Position numbers and translations under genes: made by a program. Of a stretch of DNA of 60,000 nt, positions 43,735-54,835 are shown piece after piece. The notes beneath the pieces were generated by a model, which saw nothing but the letters and a program-made list of their open reading frames with translations, made no database searches and was not told the DNA's origin. Every line of letters starts with the position of its first letter. The first letter of the stretch is position 1. Source of the stretch: Cryptomeria japonica. Taxonomy: Eukaryota; Streptophyta; Pinopsida; Cupressales; Cupressaceae. Location of the stretch: positions 874,936,594 to 874,996,593 of the forward strand of contig NC_081409.1 of the NCBI RefSeq assembly GCF_030272615.1, in the 5' to 3' direction.

Positions 43735-44333
43735 TATTGGCATTTGGCATAATTGATGCATATGAGGTGATGTGGTTGAAGATGGATGACTGCACCGGTA
43801 AAGGATAGAAGTCTATTTGTGATGAAGAGATTGGTATTCTATGATTAGATAACATGATTAGTTATGTGTGTTGTCATTGATGGAAACTAATGTCAAATGA
43901 TGTTCCTGATGTTTTGTTTTGTCATCTAAGTAATTTGGTCTACTGGAAGATGGGATTTACCAACAAAGAACTAAAGTCTGTGAAATAGGACTTTGACAGA
44001 CAAAGCAGAGATGTTTTGATTGAATCGATCAATTGGCAATGATTGGTGATTTGAGGTTTGGATGGTGAACTTGTATCATGGAAAGGTGTATCTGATAGGA
44101 ACTAGAACTTGTGAAGATTACCAAAAGGCATGTTTCAAATTTTTGATGAAGTTTTGCTAAGGTTTTAGTAGGGTTTAAGACTAGTGAAGAAATCATCAAA
44201 CCGGTAATGATTTTTGTTATGATGGTGATTGACGAGTCTACATGAAGTTGGTAACACGACACAACCCGCATGAAAATATTTAATTGTTGTTTTGGCGCAA
44301 TTCAAGGAAGAATTTCTTGGGAAACAGTGAAAT

Positions 44334-45563
44334 TGTAATGTGGAAAAATGGTGAACAATGAGATCAAGAGGAAAACTACCCTTTCCCTCAAAGAGAGATG
44401 AGATTTTCACTATCGATTACTCTTCAAACACTTTTCACCAAATTAAATTTGGAAGAGGAGAGGATAATTCACTAGATTCAACCTTCAAAGATGGAGATCG
44501 AATTCTGAATGAAATGGGAATGATAAGTTGATCCCCTCTTCCTTATTTGAAATGAAAAGGAATTGATTGAATTATGTAGTGCAAAAGTGACAAAGAACTA
44601 ATTCTAACGTGAGATCGTAATATGGGATGAATTTGTGCACCTAGATCTGGCAATAATATGTCAAGACGAAGTCGCCCTATGAATTTGAGGAAAAGTTGCC
44701 CAGACCATGGTGGGAATGTACACAGTCCTCTAAAAAATCTGCGAAACGAAAAGGGGTTTCTTGCCTTTGAAAATGGAGCCCAAATCCAAAAGTACACTTG
44801 CGTACCTACAACCTACACACAGAAAAGAGAGGGAAATGGGTTGGGATTGGGGGTTCTCCTTTAGGTCAAACCCCAGTTTTGGAATTAACCAAGTAATGAA
44901 ATAAAGTACTTGCAAGTAGATGTAACTAAAAGACTGAATTGTAAATCACCTCAAGGGAGGTTGTGATAGCAATGTTGATAGAAATTCTTGTGTGGAATTG
45001 TATGTTGGAATCAATCTCCTCTTCAATGGTTGAATCCTTGACTTGAATGCAACACCTAGCCTTGAAGGGAGACTTGAGAATGCTCAATGTTGGAAAAGAA
45101 TGCTTGAATGCTCTTGAATGTTTGATCCCTTGAATTTCTCCAACTTTGACCTATCCAACTTATGCAAATGAAAGGATGAATTCCCCTTAAATACATGATA
45201 GTGGATTTGATTTTCATCATAGACCAACATTGGGGGACTTTTCCCACCCAATGCACAACCAACAATGCAACCCTAGGAAGGACCCTGCTCCAAAATAAGG
45301 CAAGGACAGGGGTACCATGCCCCTATCCTGGGAGGACAAGGGCACCACACCCCTGTCCAAGGGGGGACAGTGGCACCACACCCCTATTCTACTACTTTCT
45401 CCTGGGCAGAGTGCGAACGGGGTGACGTAGAGGCCAAGGAAGAAGTTGTTTCTAAGGGTTGAGCAATCTTTAGTCTCTGATCAGGCTAGAAGATTTGATC
45501 TTGTGTGCATGAGGACCTTAATGCAGTCAAAAATTTCTAGGGTCGCAATTTTATGACACTAGA
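44334..45563 (-). mobile_element. Inverted solo LTR, gypsy family related to Gag-only element
   Basis: Perfect GAAAT duplications (44329-44333, 45564-45568). The minus strand begins TCTAGTGTCATAAAATTG (compare TGTAGCGTCCTAAAATTG) and ends CATTACA. Shared blocks include the complements of 'gttaattccaaaactgggg' and 'aggctaggtgttgcattc'. Three 25-nt dyads (45304-45328, 45334-45358, 45365-45389) have sequence unlike the other family but the same layout. Confidence 0.9.
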
Positions 45564-45789
45564 GAAATGCTTAGTAGAGTATTCTGAGGGTTTGACATTG
45601 GTACAGATCAGATTTTCATGATGGGTTATGATCAACCAACGGTTGATATTGCATTGTAATTTGTTGTCATGATTTGTATATCAATCTGTGATGATCTCTT
45701 GTGATTTGAAGTGTAAATTCATGATGTAATTAGGGTTTAGTGGCCGACCTAGTTGAGATGGCTATTTAGGATGACATAGTTGATTTTTT

Positions 45790-46514
45790 TGTTAGGATTG
45801 ATGAAAGTCCCAAAGATACTGAGAGGCGAGGGTTAATCATTATCTAACTGGTTTACAGAATATTTGACCTTATTAAGTATTTTGCATTCTAAAACAGTGT
45901 ACAGGTAAACAAGAATTATTGCAGTAAATAAGAACAGTAAAGACAACATAGAAAGTACACCATAACACAAGATTTTTAATGAGGAAACTGATGCAAGAAA
46001 AACCTCGAAGGGATTTGTGACCCACAATATTCACTCACTGCTCAATTACAAAAGGAAGTCTCACTGACTTACAAAATGAATTATGAAAATCCAATATAGT
46101 GCACTGCTACAAAATAGCATCTGCAATGCCAAGTTCACTACCGGTGTAACCTCATACAATAACCATAAACCCTTCTACAAAATATGCCTTAATATTTGCT
46201 CTACATAGCCATCATATCTATCCTCTATGTTGTGTCGCTCAAAATGATCTACAAGATCTCATACTTATATATGAGTCTTATTACAATATGCCATGTCGGC
46301 TTACAAAAAGATATTACAATTAAATACAAAATACAATAATCAAAATCATGTCGGCTGGGATGTTGGTAAACATTATTGTCATTGTCGGTAAACTATCTAT
46401 CAATGTAGAGTATGTCGGTGTTGGTGCCTGTCGCTACCATAAGATTGCAAGGTTGCCATCAATGACAACACCTTCAATCACCTTTAACTACCATTAGAGT
46501 GTGCAATGCCAATA
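45790..46514 (-). mobile_element. Inverted solo LTR of copia family
   Basis: Reads TGTTAGG...GCCAATA on the plus strand. Target sites TTTTT (45785-45789) and GTTTT (46515-46519), and the uninterrupted 5' LTR shows 'gttgatgtttttgatgg'. It resembles the LTR at 58833-59700 ('cccaaagatactgagagg', 'ggatttgtgacccacaatat', 'caatgcca'). Confidence 0.88.
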
Positions 46515-47401
46515 GTTTTTGATGCCAGTGGTCTTAGAGAATGTGTTAAGTCATCCAAGTAAAGTGTGAGATCTGTCTAAGAGTTGCAGAGTGTTGAGTA
46601 TAACTGGATCTGATCAAGCAAGTAGAGAAGGAAAGTAACAGGTCATTTTCTTATTGTTGCTCCCTAACACTTGTAGTAGGTTAAATCCCTTAACCGAGTA
46701 GGTCCTAACAAACCTTAAGCATTTAATTACCCTAACAGGGTAGCTCTCAAAAGAGTGTTAAATCCTCTCACAAGGTTGATCCTAACAGATCATCAAGCTC
46801 CTAACCAAGCTGCTAGGCAAATCCCTCAACTAGGTGACTCCTAATAGGGTCTACTCTTAACTGGGCGTATTGTAAGCTCCTAACAGGGCATACTTCAAAA
46901 GAGTACAAATATTTGTGGGTGCCAACTCCCACCGTGGTTTTTCCCTATTTGGGTTTCCACGTAAAAAATTATGGTGTTTATGTGTGAAATGTTTTTCATG
47001 TGGTGTTCTTGTTTATGTTTCATTTCATGCATTATTTATGAGACACCGGTTAGGATGTTTTATGAGAAGTTTATCAGAGGTTACCGGTACTGATATGTGT
47101 TGGTAGAGAAAGTGTTTTGATCTGATTGATGAGGATATAGAGTTGGTAAATGATCAAATTTATATGATTTCTTTGGTGGTGGAAGTATTGGTAAATGCGG
47201 TAAATGACTTGACTAATGTGTTAAGCAAATATGATAAAGAGCTTGTTAGATATAATTAAAGAAGTCAAGATATTTGTTAAATGGTTTCAGATCTGAGATA
47301 AGTTTGTTTTTGCCTTTAAAGTTTTTGGTTGTCTTAATACTGATTCACCCCCCCACCCCCCCTCTCAGTATTAACCGAATCCTCATAGGATTAACAGATT
47401 C

Positions 47402-47759
47402 ATGTTAAAGGTATGGATTCTACTAGCTAGCAAGCCACATTATTATAGGTAATGCATGGAAAGGGGTATTGATTCCATTGGAAAATAAGTTGTGTTGTGT
47501 TGTGTGATCTGTGTAGTGTAACAAATGATTACACTAGAAAAAATATTCAAAGCAAAAATAAATCTCCAATCAACAAGTGAATACCTTTCAACTAATTGCC
47601 TATGTCATGTAGAGCTTCAAACAAGTTGAGCTTGAGTTTTCTCCTCCCCTTATAAATATTTAGAGATAGATGATTTTTCCTCAACTTCTTGTCTATCGAT
47701 GAGTCTCGGTTCAACTTTTTTAAGGGTGGAAGGAAATTAAATCACATCTTCCTATTTAG
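47402..47759. other. Spacer right of copia element
   Basis: No feature recognised. It was joined to the DNA left of 30509 before the copia insertion. Confidence 0.5.
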
Positions 47760-49900
47760 TCAAGTTTCAACTGCAATGTAATAGAGAAGGCTTAGTTTCT
47801 CTAAAAATAACACTTCTACTATGTATTACCTTCAATTAAATAGGGTCTCAAAGCTTGTATCCTTTCACACCATAACTATATCCAATGAAGATACCTTTCA
47901 TAGCCTTTTTCTCCAACTTTTTTTGCTTCTCCTTTGGCACATGTGCATGTGCCTCACAACCCAAAATTATAAGATGTCTTAATGAAGGCTTATGATCTGA
48001 CCATTGCCTCCATAGAAATTTTATCAACAAAAGTTGAAGTAGGAGACCTGTTAATTGGGTAGCAAGTAGTAGAAATAGCTTCAGCCCAAAAAAATTGTCC
48101 TAGACAAGCACCACTTAGCATACTCCTAGCCTTCACCATTAGTGTCATGTTCATTCTTTTTGCAACTCCATTATATTGTGAAGAATACAAATTTTGTTCC
48201 ATCTATTAATGCCAAAATATTCATAGAATCTATCAAAATCATTATAAAAAAATTAACCCCCATTATCATTCTTCAAAAAAAAAATCTTTCTAGTTTTTAA
48301 CTCAACCATTTCTTTAAATTCTTCAAAACGACTAAAAAATTTATATTTACTCTTTAGGAAATATACCCATGTTTAGCTATAATCATCAATAAATGAAACA
48401 TAATATGTGGATTTTCTAATTGAAGGAACATCTACAAGACCAAACACATCAAAATGAATAAGATCCAACACACCACAAGATATTTGAGAACAAGAGTAAA
48501 ACTAAATGCAATTTATTTTTCCATAAATTCAATTCTCACAATTATTAAAATCAAGATTACAATCATTCAGATCTTCAACAAGGTTTTTATTTTTCAAAGT
48601 CCTTAGACATTTTTCTCCATATGGCCAAGTCACTAGTGTCATAACATAGTCTTCTCTATAGGTAACTTTGAGTCAAAAGAAAGACCACCCTTACGTACCC
48701 AAAATATACAACCATCCTATCGAAGGTGAAACCCTCACTTCTTCTAATGATGTATCCACATTTTTTTTTCATGTAAGTACTAAATTACACTCAATAGTGT
48801 ATGCACCCATCTTGTACAATATGCTAAATTTGACACCTCTAGCAATCACCATAGTACCTCTCGCATTTTGCATCTTGCATCAGAAAAGACTACTTGTACA
48901 CATACATCTATTATTTTTCTCACACATAACAAAATTTGTGCTAGTGTAGGGATGCGGAACACACCATTAATCATTTTTACTATACCATCAAGAAACCGGA
49001 TTCTAACTTTACCATGACCGGAAATATCTAAATGAGAATTATTGACCAAGTACACCTTACCTCCATCAAATTCTTCACATTTAGAAAACCAATGTCTATT
49101 GGAAGTCATGTGCAAATATGCACCTGATTCAATTAACCATGCATTATTGTCTGCATGAGTGGCCAAAACTGCAATGAATGCATCACCATCTTCCTTCTCG
49201 AATTCAGAATTAGAATCAGAATCAAATTTCTTCATTTTCTTCTTCTTTTCTTCTTTGTAATCCTTACACAAGTGTTCATATTTACCATAATTCTAACAAA
49301 TGACTTTGAACTTTCTAGGATATTTGGATCTCCCCTTGGCCTTAGATTTATCAAGCTTCTCATTCTTTTTGCTTTTTTCCTTTGGTCTTCCATGAACAGT
49401 TAGGGCCTCCTTAGCACTAATAGATATCTTTCTCCTCATCTCTATAGAAAGTAAAGAACCCACCACAAATTCAGTCTTCAAATTAGTACAAGTACTTCAA
49501 ATAGCCATAACAAGATAATCCTACGAATCAAGAAGAAAACAAAGCAAGATCTGGTATTTCTCCTCCTCATCCATCTTGACACCAACAGATTCCAATTGAG
49601 TCATTGACATATTGAATGCTTCTAGGTTTTTCTACCCTCTTACATTCTCAAGGAATACAATTTAATCCTCAAAAAGATCCTATTCACTAAGGATTTTGCT
49701 TGATACATCTCTCCAAGTTTCTTCCATAGCTTCTTTGTAGAGGACTCTTCATGAACATTGATTAAAACAAAGTTTGTCGAGAACAATATGATTAGGCAAG
49801 ATACATTCCTTATATAGGAAAGAAAAGGCATACATATGATTAGACAAGATTCATTACATAAAAAAATAAGTTCTTTAAACAAATCACTTTATAAGATCAA
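47760..49900 (-). pseudogene. Inverted Ty1/copia remnant: Gag, protease, integrase
   Basis: Minus strand, right to left. Gag piece 49882-49640 ('STKKLWKKLGEMYQAKSL'). Basic linker 49481-49293. Protease 49271-48846 ('AWLIESGAYLHMTS', Glu where the catalytic Asp is expected). Integrase pieces 48202-47848 ('YNGVAKRMN', Lys where the catalytic Glu is usual; 'LGCEAHAHVP', 'GIFIGYS'), continuing to about 47770 with 'HSRSVIF'. RT and RNase H are absent and no LTRs are seen, so this is an old truncated copy of a different copia lineage from its neighbours. Confidence 0.75.
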
Positions 49901-50107
49901 AGACTATCTAGTTTTTTTACACAATATCTCCCCTTCCATAGGAGTGTGAGACCAAATCATTAAAGGTATCTTTTGGAACCTTATAATACTCCTAATATTT
50001 TTATGTTCATGTATTACCATATAATATTCAAAGCATCATCCCAATGATAAAATAAAATAAAATAAAATTGTAACAATGATTATTAATATTCAAAATAATT
50101 ATAGCTA
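49901..50107. other. AT-rich spacer
   Basis: Nothing recognised apart from an 'aaaat' run (50047-50068). Confidence 0.5.
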
Positions 50108-50640
50108 TAAAATTTAAAAACAACACCAATTTTTAGTCAAACATATTTGAAATGTCATTATATATCATGTCTTACAAATCTTATTTTAAATCAAGTGTTA
50201 ACTTATATATCACTTTACTTAAATATCACAATTTGTCTTTAGAAAAAAAATAATAAATAATTACTTTAATTCTATGGACCAAATTTTTTCTTTGACCATT
50301 AAACTAGATGATATTTAAAAATGACACTTATAAATAATATTTTTTAAACATTAAATTTTATATTATACGATGATCAAGAAAAAATTTAAAAACAATACTA
50401 ATTTCTAGTCAAACATATTTGAAATGTCATTATGTATCATGTCATGCAAATATTAATTTAAATAAATTGTTGCCTTACAATGACTTTACTTAAATATCAC
50501 ATTTTGTCTTTAGCAAAAATGATAAATAATTACTCTAATTTTATGGATCCAAAATTTTCTTTGACCATAAAACTAAATGATATTCAAAATTGACATTTAT
50601 AAATAATATGTTTTAAACATAAAATTTAATATTATATATG
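50108..50640. repeat. 272-bp-period tandem duplication, AT-rich
   Basis: 'tagtcaaacatatttgaaat' at 50134 and 50406, followed in both units by 'atcatgtc', 'tactttacttaaatatcaca'-like, 'ttgtctttag' and 'tttctttgaccat' in the same order. The units are moderately diverged, so the duplication is old. Confidence 0.8.
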
Positions 50641-52989
50641 AAAATTAGGGCACCATTCTCCTCTTAATCATAAATAACTTGAAGCTCACTTACCATGATG
50701 GAAGTGCACATGGGAATTGCTTGTTTAAGAAGAGATGAGCATTTACATATATTTCATGTCTATTCATTTCTGCTAAGAATTCAATTAGAGGACGACATTA
50801 TCACGAGTCCATATCATTAAAGATTTCCTTGGGGCCCTTAAAATATATGTAACATTATAGGGTGACCATTTAGGTCATCAAATTTTGTTGTTAAGAAGAA
50901 GACTTGATGAGATTTCTAACCAATGGAGACCACTATCTTTTATTATTATAAATGAAATTTAATTCTCAATAATTTGGTGGTCATGATCTACAGCGACAGT
51001 TTAAAGCGGCTTCTAGACAATATGCCCCAAAATCATGGAGAAACATGACGTCCATATTTGAATTGACTGAATTTTACAGTTGGAGATGATTTGATCCATG
51101 GAGCCATAATTTCAGGAGCCAAATTGTCTGTTAGTACTTGGTCTTTCAGAACATGGGTGAGCATGTTATCAGAAATAAGGTTGCATGGATTCAAAGAACG
51201 CGTTATCTTTTGTCATTCACATGCATGAGGAACCATATTTCAAAATAATTACGTAAGAGATTGTGACGTGAAATCTAAAGGAAAAATGAATCCATCCACA
51301 TGATTCATTAAATTGGGTTTGTACTATATGAGAATTTATATGACATTTTATTTGGCATTGAACGTCACAAGGAGGAGACTTGTGATATAGATGTCTGCTT
51401 GCTCTATAGGCTGTAATCAACTTATTAAAATGGAGATGTCAATATCTGTTCAACCCCATCATGCCCATTACAAGCATTTGAGAAAAAGTAATATGTATAT
51501 CTAACCATCTAAAATGTGTTTTAAATGGATTTATGATGAATAATATTATGGGTTTGTGTTCCGTAACAGTATTGTTGAATAGTATTTCAGGTTTGTATAA
51601 TAAATCTGTTATTTTGAAATATATCGTAATTTAATAGTCAGTATTTCAATCGGTGTGGGTGATGGTAAGTTTGTTGGTTGCATCACCTAACAAGTTTCAA
51701 ATTTCTAGAAATACTGTATAAAGGATGAGGCTGCGATCATGCTCCAGACAATTTTGAAAGAATGTATACTGATGAGCCTTTAATTCTCAGCCAGAAAGAT
51801 ATCAGAATATGATCTATATCAGTCTTCGATATTTCCAAATAAAAAAAAAACTTGCAAATATATAAAATCCTCTATAAAAAAATTGAATAAAATGTAAAAT
51901 TACTATTGATTATTTGACTAATAAACGAGATATTTACAAATGTTTCAGCTGTAATTTTGTGGCATCGTGTCTGTCCGATTATGGTTCAGCTGAATGGGTC
52001 GTATTGTTTTCTGTTTCACCATGATAAGAAAGATCAGGATTTGGTATTGACAATATTTTTATTAGGTAAAAATGTGACATGATATTCTTGACTTTGAAAT
52101 CCTATAAGACAATTGGGCAGCGCAAAAGTTACATCAGAATGTCTTCTCTTAGCCAATCTTTTTAAGTCTAAGTCCCCATCGTATAGGATAGTGGAATTTC
52201 ATTTTTCTCCAGCACCAGGGGCACACATTTTCGCACTGGTAAAAGTAAAATAGAATGCTTTCCCAACATGAACATGGAAGATTGTTTCTCATGCAGAAAC
52301 CAAACCTATCAACAAATCACAACAAATCACAGGAGACAATTTTATTTTTGTTTCTAAGTTTGATTGATGAATTATATTATTCGTCAGATTATTTAGCTAT
52401 TTGGTATGGATCATGAGTCTATGTTTGATCTTTCGTTGATTTAGAGTCAAAAACTAAGAGGTATCTGTCGTGTCAAAATTGTCTAAAACAATGATCATCA
52501 CCTCACTCCTTCTATTATACCTCCAAAAAAAATTCTCAAATTTTAATTTCTATCCATTACTAATTATATATACAACAAATATTTATCATTATAAATTTAC
52601 CATAAATTATTTGACCATTAAATAATTTAATATTTTTAATAATTAATCCTTTTCAATTGTAAAAATTGTAAGGTTGTTCATTATTAGATTTCTTTTATTT
52701 ATTCTTTTGTGCCCCTAACTTTCTGATGAGATAAACTAACAATCACAAATTAATTGAATAATGATAATTATCATGTTTAGGACAACACATGATTAGGCTT
52801 TTACTAAAATCAAGACAATGTTTATATCAATAAAATCTATAATCTTAATATTTTTCTAATATTCTAAAAATCCAAGATTCAATTCAACTTTTAGTATACA
52901 ATTCATTTACGTGTAATCTCTACTATAAGATTTATTAGCTCTCTAAGTTTTTCTTCCTACCCCATTTTTAGTTCATGACATGTCAAAAA
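50641..52989. other. Unannotated AT-rich DNA
   Basis: No coding, LTR or RNA feature could be supported on either strand. Confidence 0.55.
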
Positions 52990-53125
52990 CATATTGATGG
53001 AAAATGTATGGATTAGAGATTAACATGTTGATGGAAAATGTATGGATTAGAGATTAACATGTTGATGGAAAATGTATGGATTAGAGATTAACATGTTGAT
53101 GGTCAATGCAAGGATTAGAGAGTAC
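52990..53125 (+). repeat. 34-bp minisatellite, four units
   Basis: Units start at 52990, 53024, 53058 and 53092: 'catgttgatggaaaatgtat' then 'ggattagagattaa'. The first three are nearly identical; the fourth is diverged ('ggtcaatgcaaggattagag'). Confidence 0.93.
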
Positions 53126-53299
53126 CACCTTAGTGGTCATAAATTTTTCAACTGTAGAAAGGGAATAAGCTATCAAGCTTAGAACACCTTCAATTTTGTA
53201 GTTATAATGATGATCTATCATCTTGAACATCTTTTAAGCTTCTACCTATTGAAATTGTGACTTTTGAATAGTTTGTTCTATATTTAATTTAGGGACATA

Positions 53300-54420
53300 A
53301 GGATCTTTTAAATGGTTAAAATATATGAATAGATATGTCTCTACATGACAAGTGTGTCTCTATCTTCAATTTGTTTGCAGTCTTTAATTACCAGTCTTGT
53401 TTTTTACCTACTAATTGAGCCATCAAATTTAAACTTGATTTTGAATACTCATTCATAGTTAATGGATTCTTTGAACCGACAAAAATGTACTAGCTCCCAC
53501 CTATTATTGCAATGGGTTAAATCTATTTCTTGATTCATAGCGCTTTGCCACTTTTTCTTCTATTACTTCTTGAAAAGATAGTGGTTCATCATCACTTAGA
53601 ATAGTCATTATCGATGCATAATTGACCTCAAAGTCCTATAATCTAATAGGTGGTTTCCTTGCGTATTCTTATCTCCTTTGAGGAACAACTAATCAAATGT
53701 GTAATACTATATCAGGTTGAAAGAATCAAATTTTAAGGTTGCTAATATTCCACTTAATGTGAATATAATCTTGAAATTCACAAATGACTTTGGTAACATA
53801 TCATGATTAATGGAGATTAGATCTTTATTAGCAATAGTCTCAGATGTATTAATGAGAAAATTCAAAAATTCCGATACCTTTGAAAAACACTCAATTACTA
53901 ATCCACTCATTCTTAGATTGTATAGTTGAGTTCAAAGTATGTGCGCTCTAACATCATTATCATGACAAAAGATCACGGTCATTGTATCCCACACTTCCAT
54001 CGATGTGATTACATTATCCACATTTTCTATCAATGTATTGTCGATAGATAAATTTATCAAGACTAATATTCGACACGATTTCTTATCAAACTTTTCTTAT
54101 AGACAAGCATCTATGACATGTCTTGTTCTAATTCTATTGACAATGGATAAAAGTTCTGACAAGAAACAATTTGTTTCATTTGATAGCACCATTTTCCATA
54201 ATTCTTTACGCATGTCAACTTAATGGACATGACATCCAATGTTGTTTGTCTTTCTGTAAAACTTCTCCAAATACTTGCTAGCCCATTAAAAATTATTTTT
54301 GGCTCTATATACTTTAGGAAAAGGAATTTAAAAATATATCCATAATCCCCTCCTCTTTGCTATAATATTTATTAATACCAAAAGCCTTTTCTTTATTTAG
54401 AATGAGGAGTTCATTTTCTT
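53300..54420 (-). pseudogene. Heavily decayed copia relic (Gag-like and RT N-terminus)
   Basis: On the minus strand near 53600-53330, pieces in shifting frames resemble the start of copia RT: 'DEPLSFQEVIEEK', and a 'W-F-K-I-K...DGSI' pattern matching the 'WVYKIKY..DGSI' segment. Near 54240-53930 are fragments ('VLSNETN', 'VITSMEVWDTMTV') that could be Gag. Many stops and frame changes. The call rests on weak similarity. Confidence 0.35.
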
Positions 54421-54716
54421 CAATTAGTAGTTTATATTACTGCTGCTCACTTTAATGGAGAATCTGTTGTAGATAAGAAATCATAATGACTTTTGTGATT
54501 AACATTACAATTTATATCAATTATTAAAATTGAAGAGCTTTAAATAAATTTATACTACATCTAATTAAGGAATTCAAAAGATCTTTTAAATAGACAAAAT
54601 GTATGAACAGAAATATGTGTACACCAGCTACATCTCTATATTATAAATTTATATCATTAAATAGAATTTATATTTCACACCACCACCTCTCTAACTCACA
54701 ATTTTATAATTACAGC

Positions 54717-54835
54717 TATAAATTCATAACCGACCAGCCTATCAATTCCTGTTTTATAAATAAAAATATAAATTCATAACCTACCACCCTATGTTATAAA
54801 TAAAACTATAAATTCATAGCCACCCACCCTATGAA
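54717..54835. repeat. Short imperfect tandem repeat
   Basis: 'tataaattcataacc' with a following '(c)accaccctat' occurs three times, starting near 54717, 54767 and 54807. Confidence 0.7.

Larger units (their letters stand above)
30514..47396 (+). mobile_element. Ty1/copia element (host of nested insertions)
   Basis: LTRs 30514-32126 and 43735-47396; perfect target duplication GATTC at 30509-30513 and 47397-47401. PBS TGGTATCAAAGC at 32129-32140 (initiator-tRNA-Met type). Polyprotein in copia order gag-PR-IN-RT-RNase H from 32201 to 36040, resuming 43043-43388. PPT 43720-43734. Contains an inverted copia element (36041-43037) and, in its 3' LTR, two solo LTRs. Both LTRs start TATTGG, a changed form of the usual TGTTGG. 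Confidence 0.93.
43735..47396 (+). repeat. 3' LTR of copia element, with two nested solo LTRs
   Basis: Three LTR segments (43735-44333, 45564-45789, 46515-47396) align in order with 30514-32126. It retains the 77-bp block missing from the 5' LTR. Hairpin CGTGG...CCACG at 46933-46961. Ends ATTAACA, followed by GATTC. Confidence 0.92.

Noticed and set aside
53707-54223. Frames at 53707-53910 (minus) and 54005-54223 (plus) as independent genes
   Set aside because: They lie in a patch with scattered copia-like fragments and opposite-strand stops, so a decayed retroelement is more likely.
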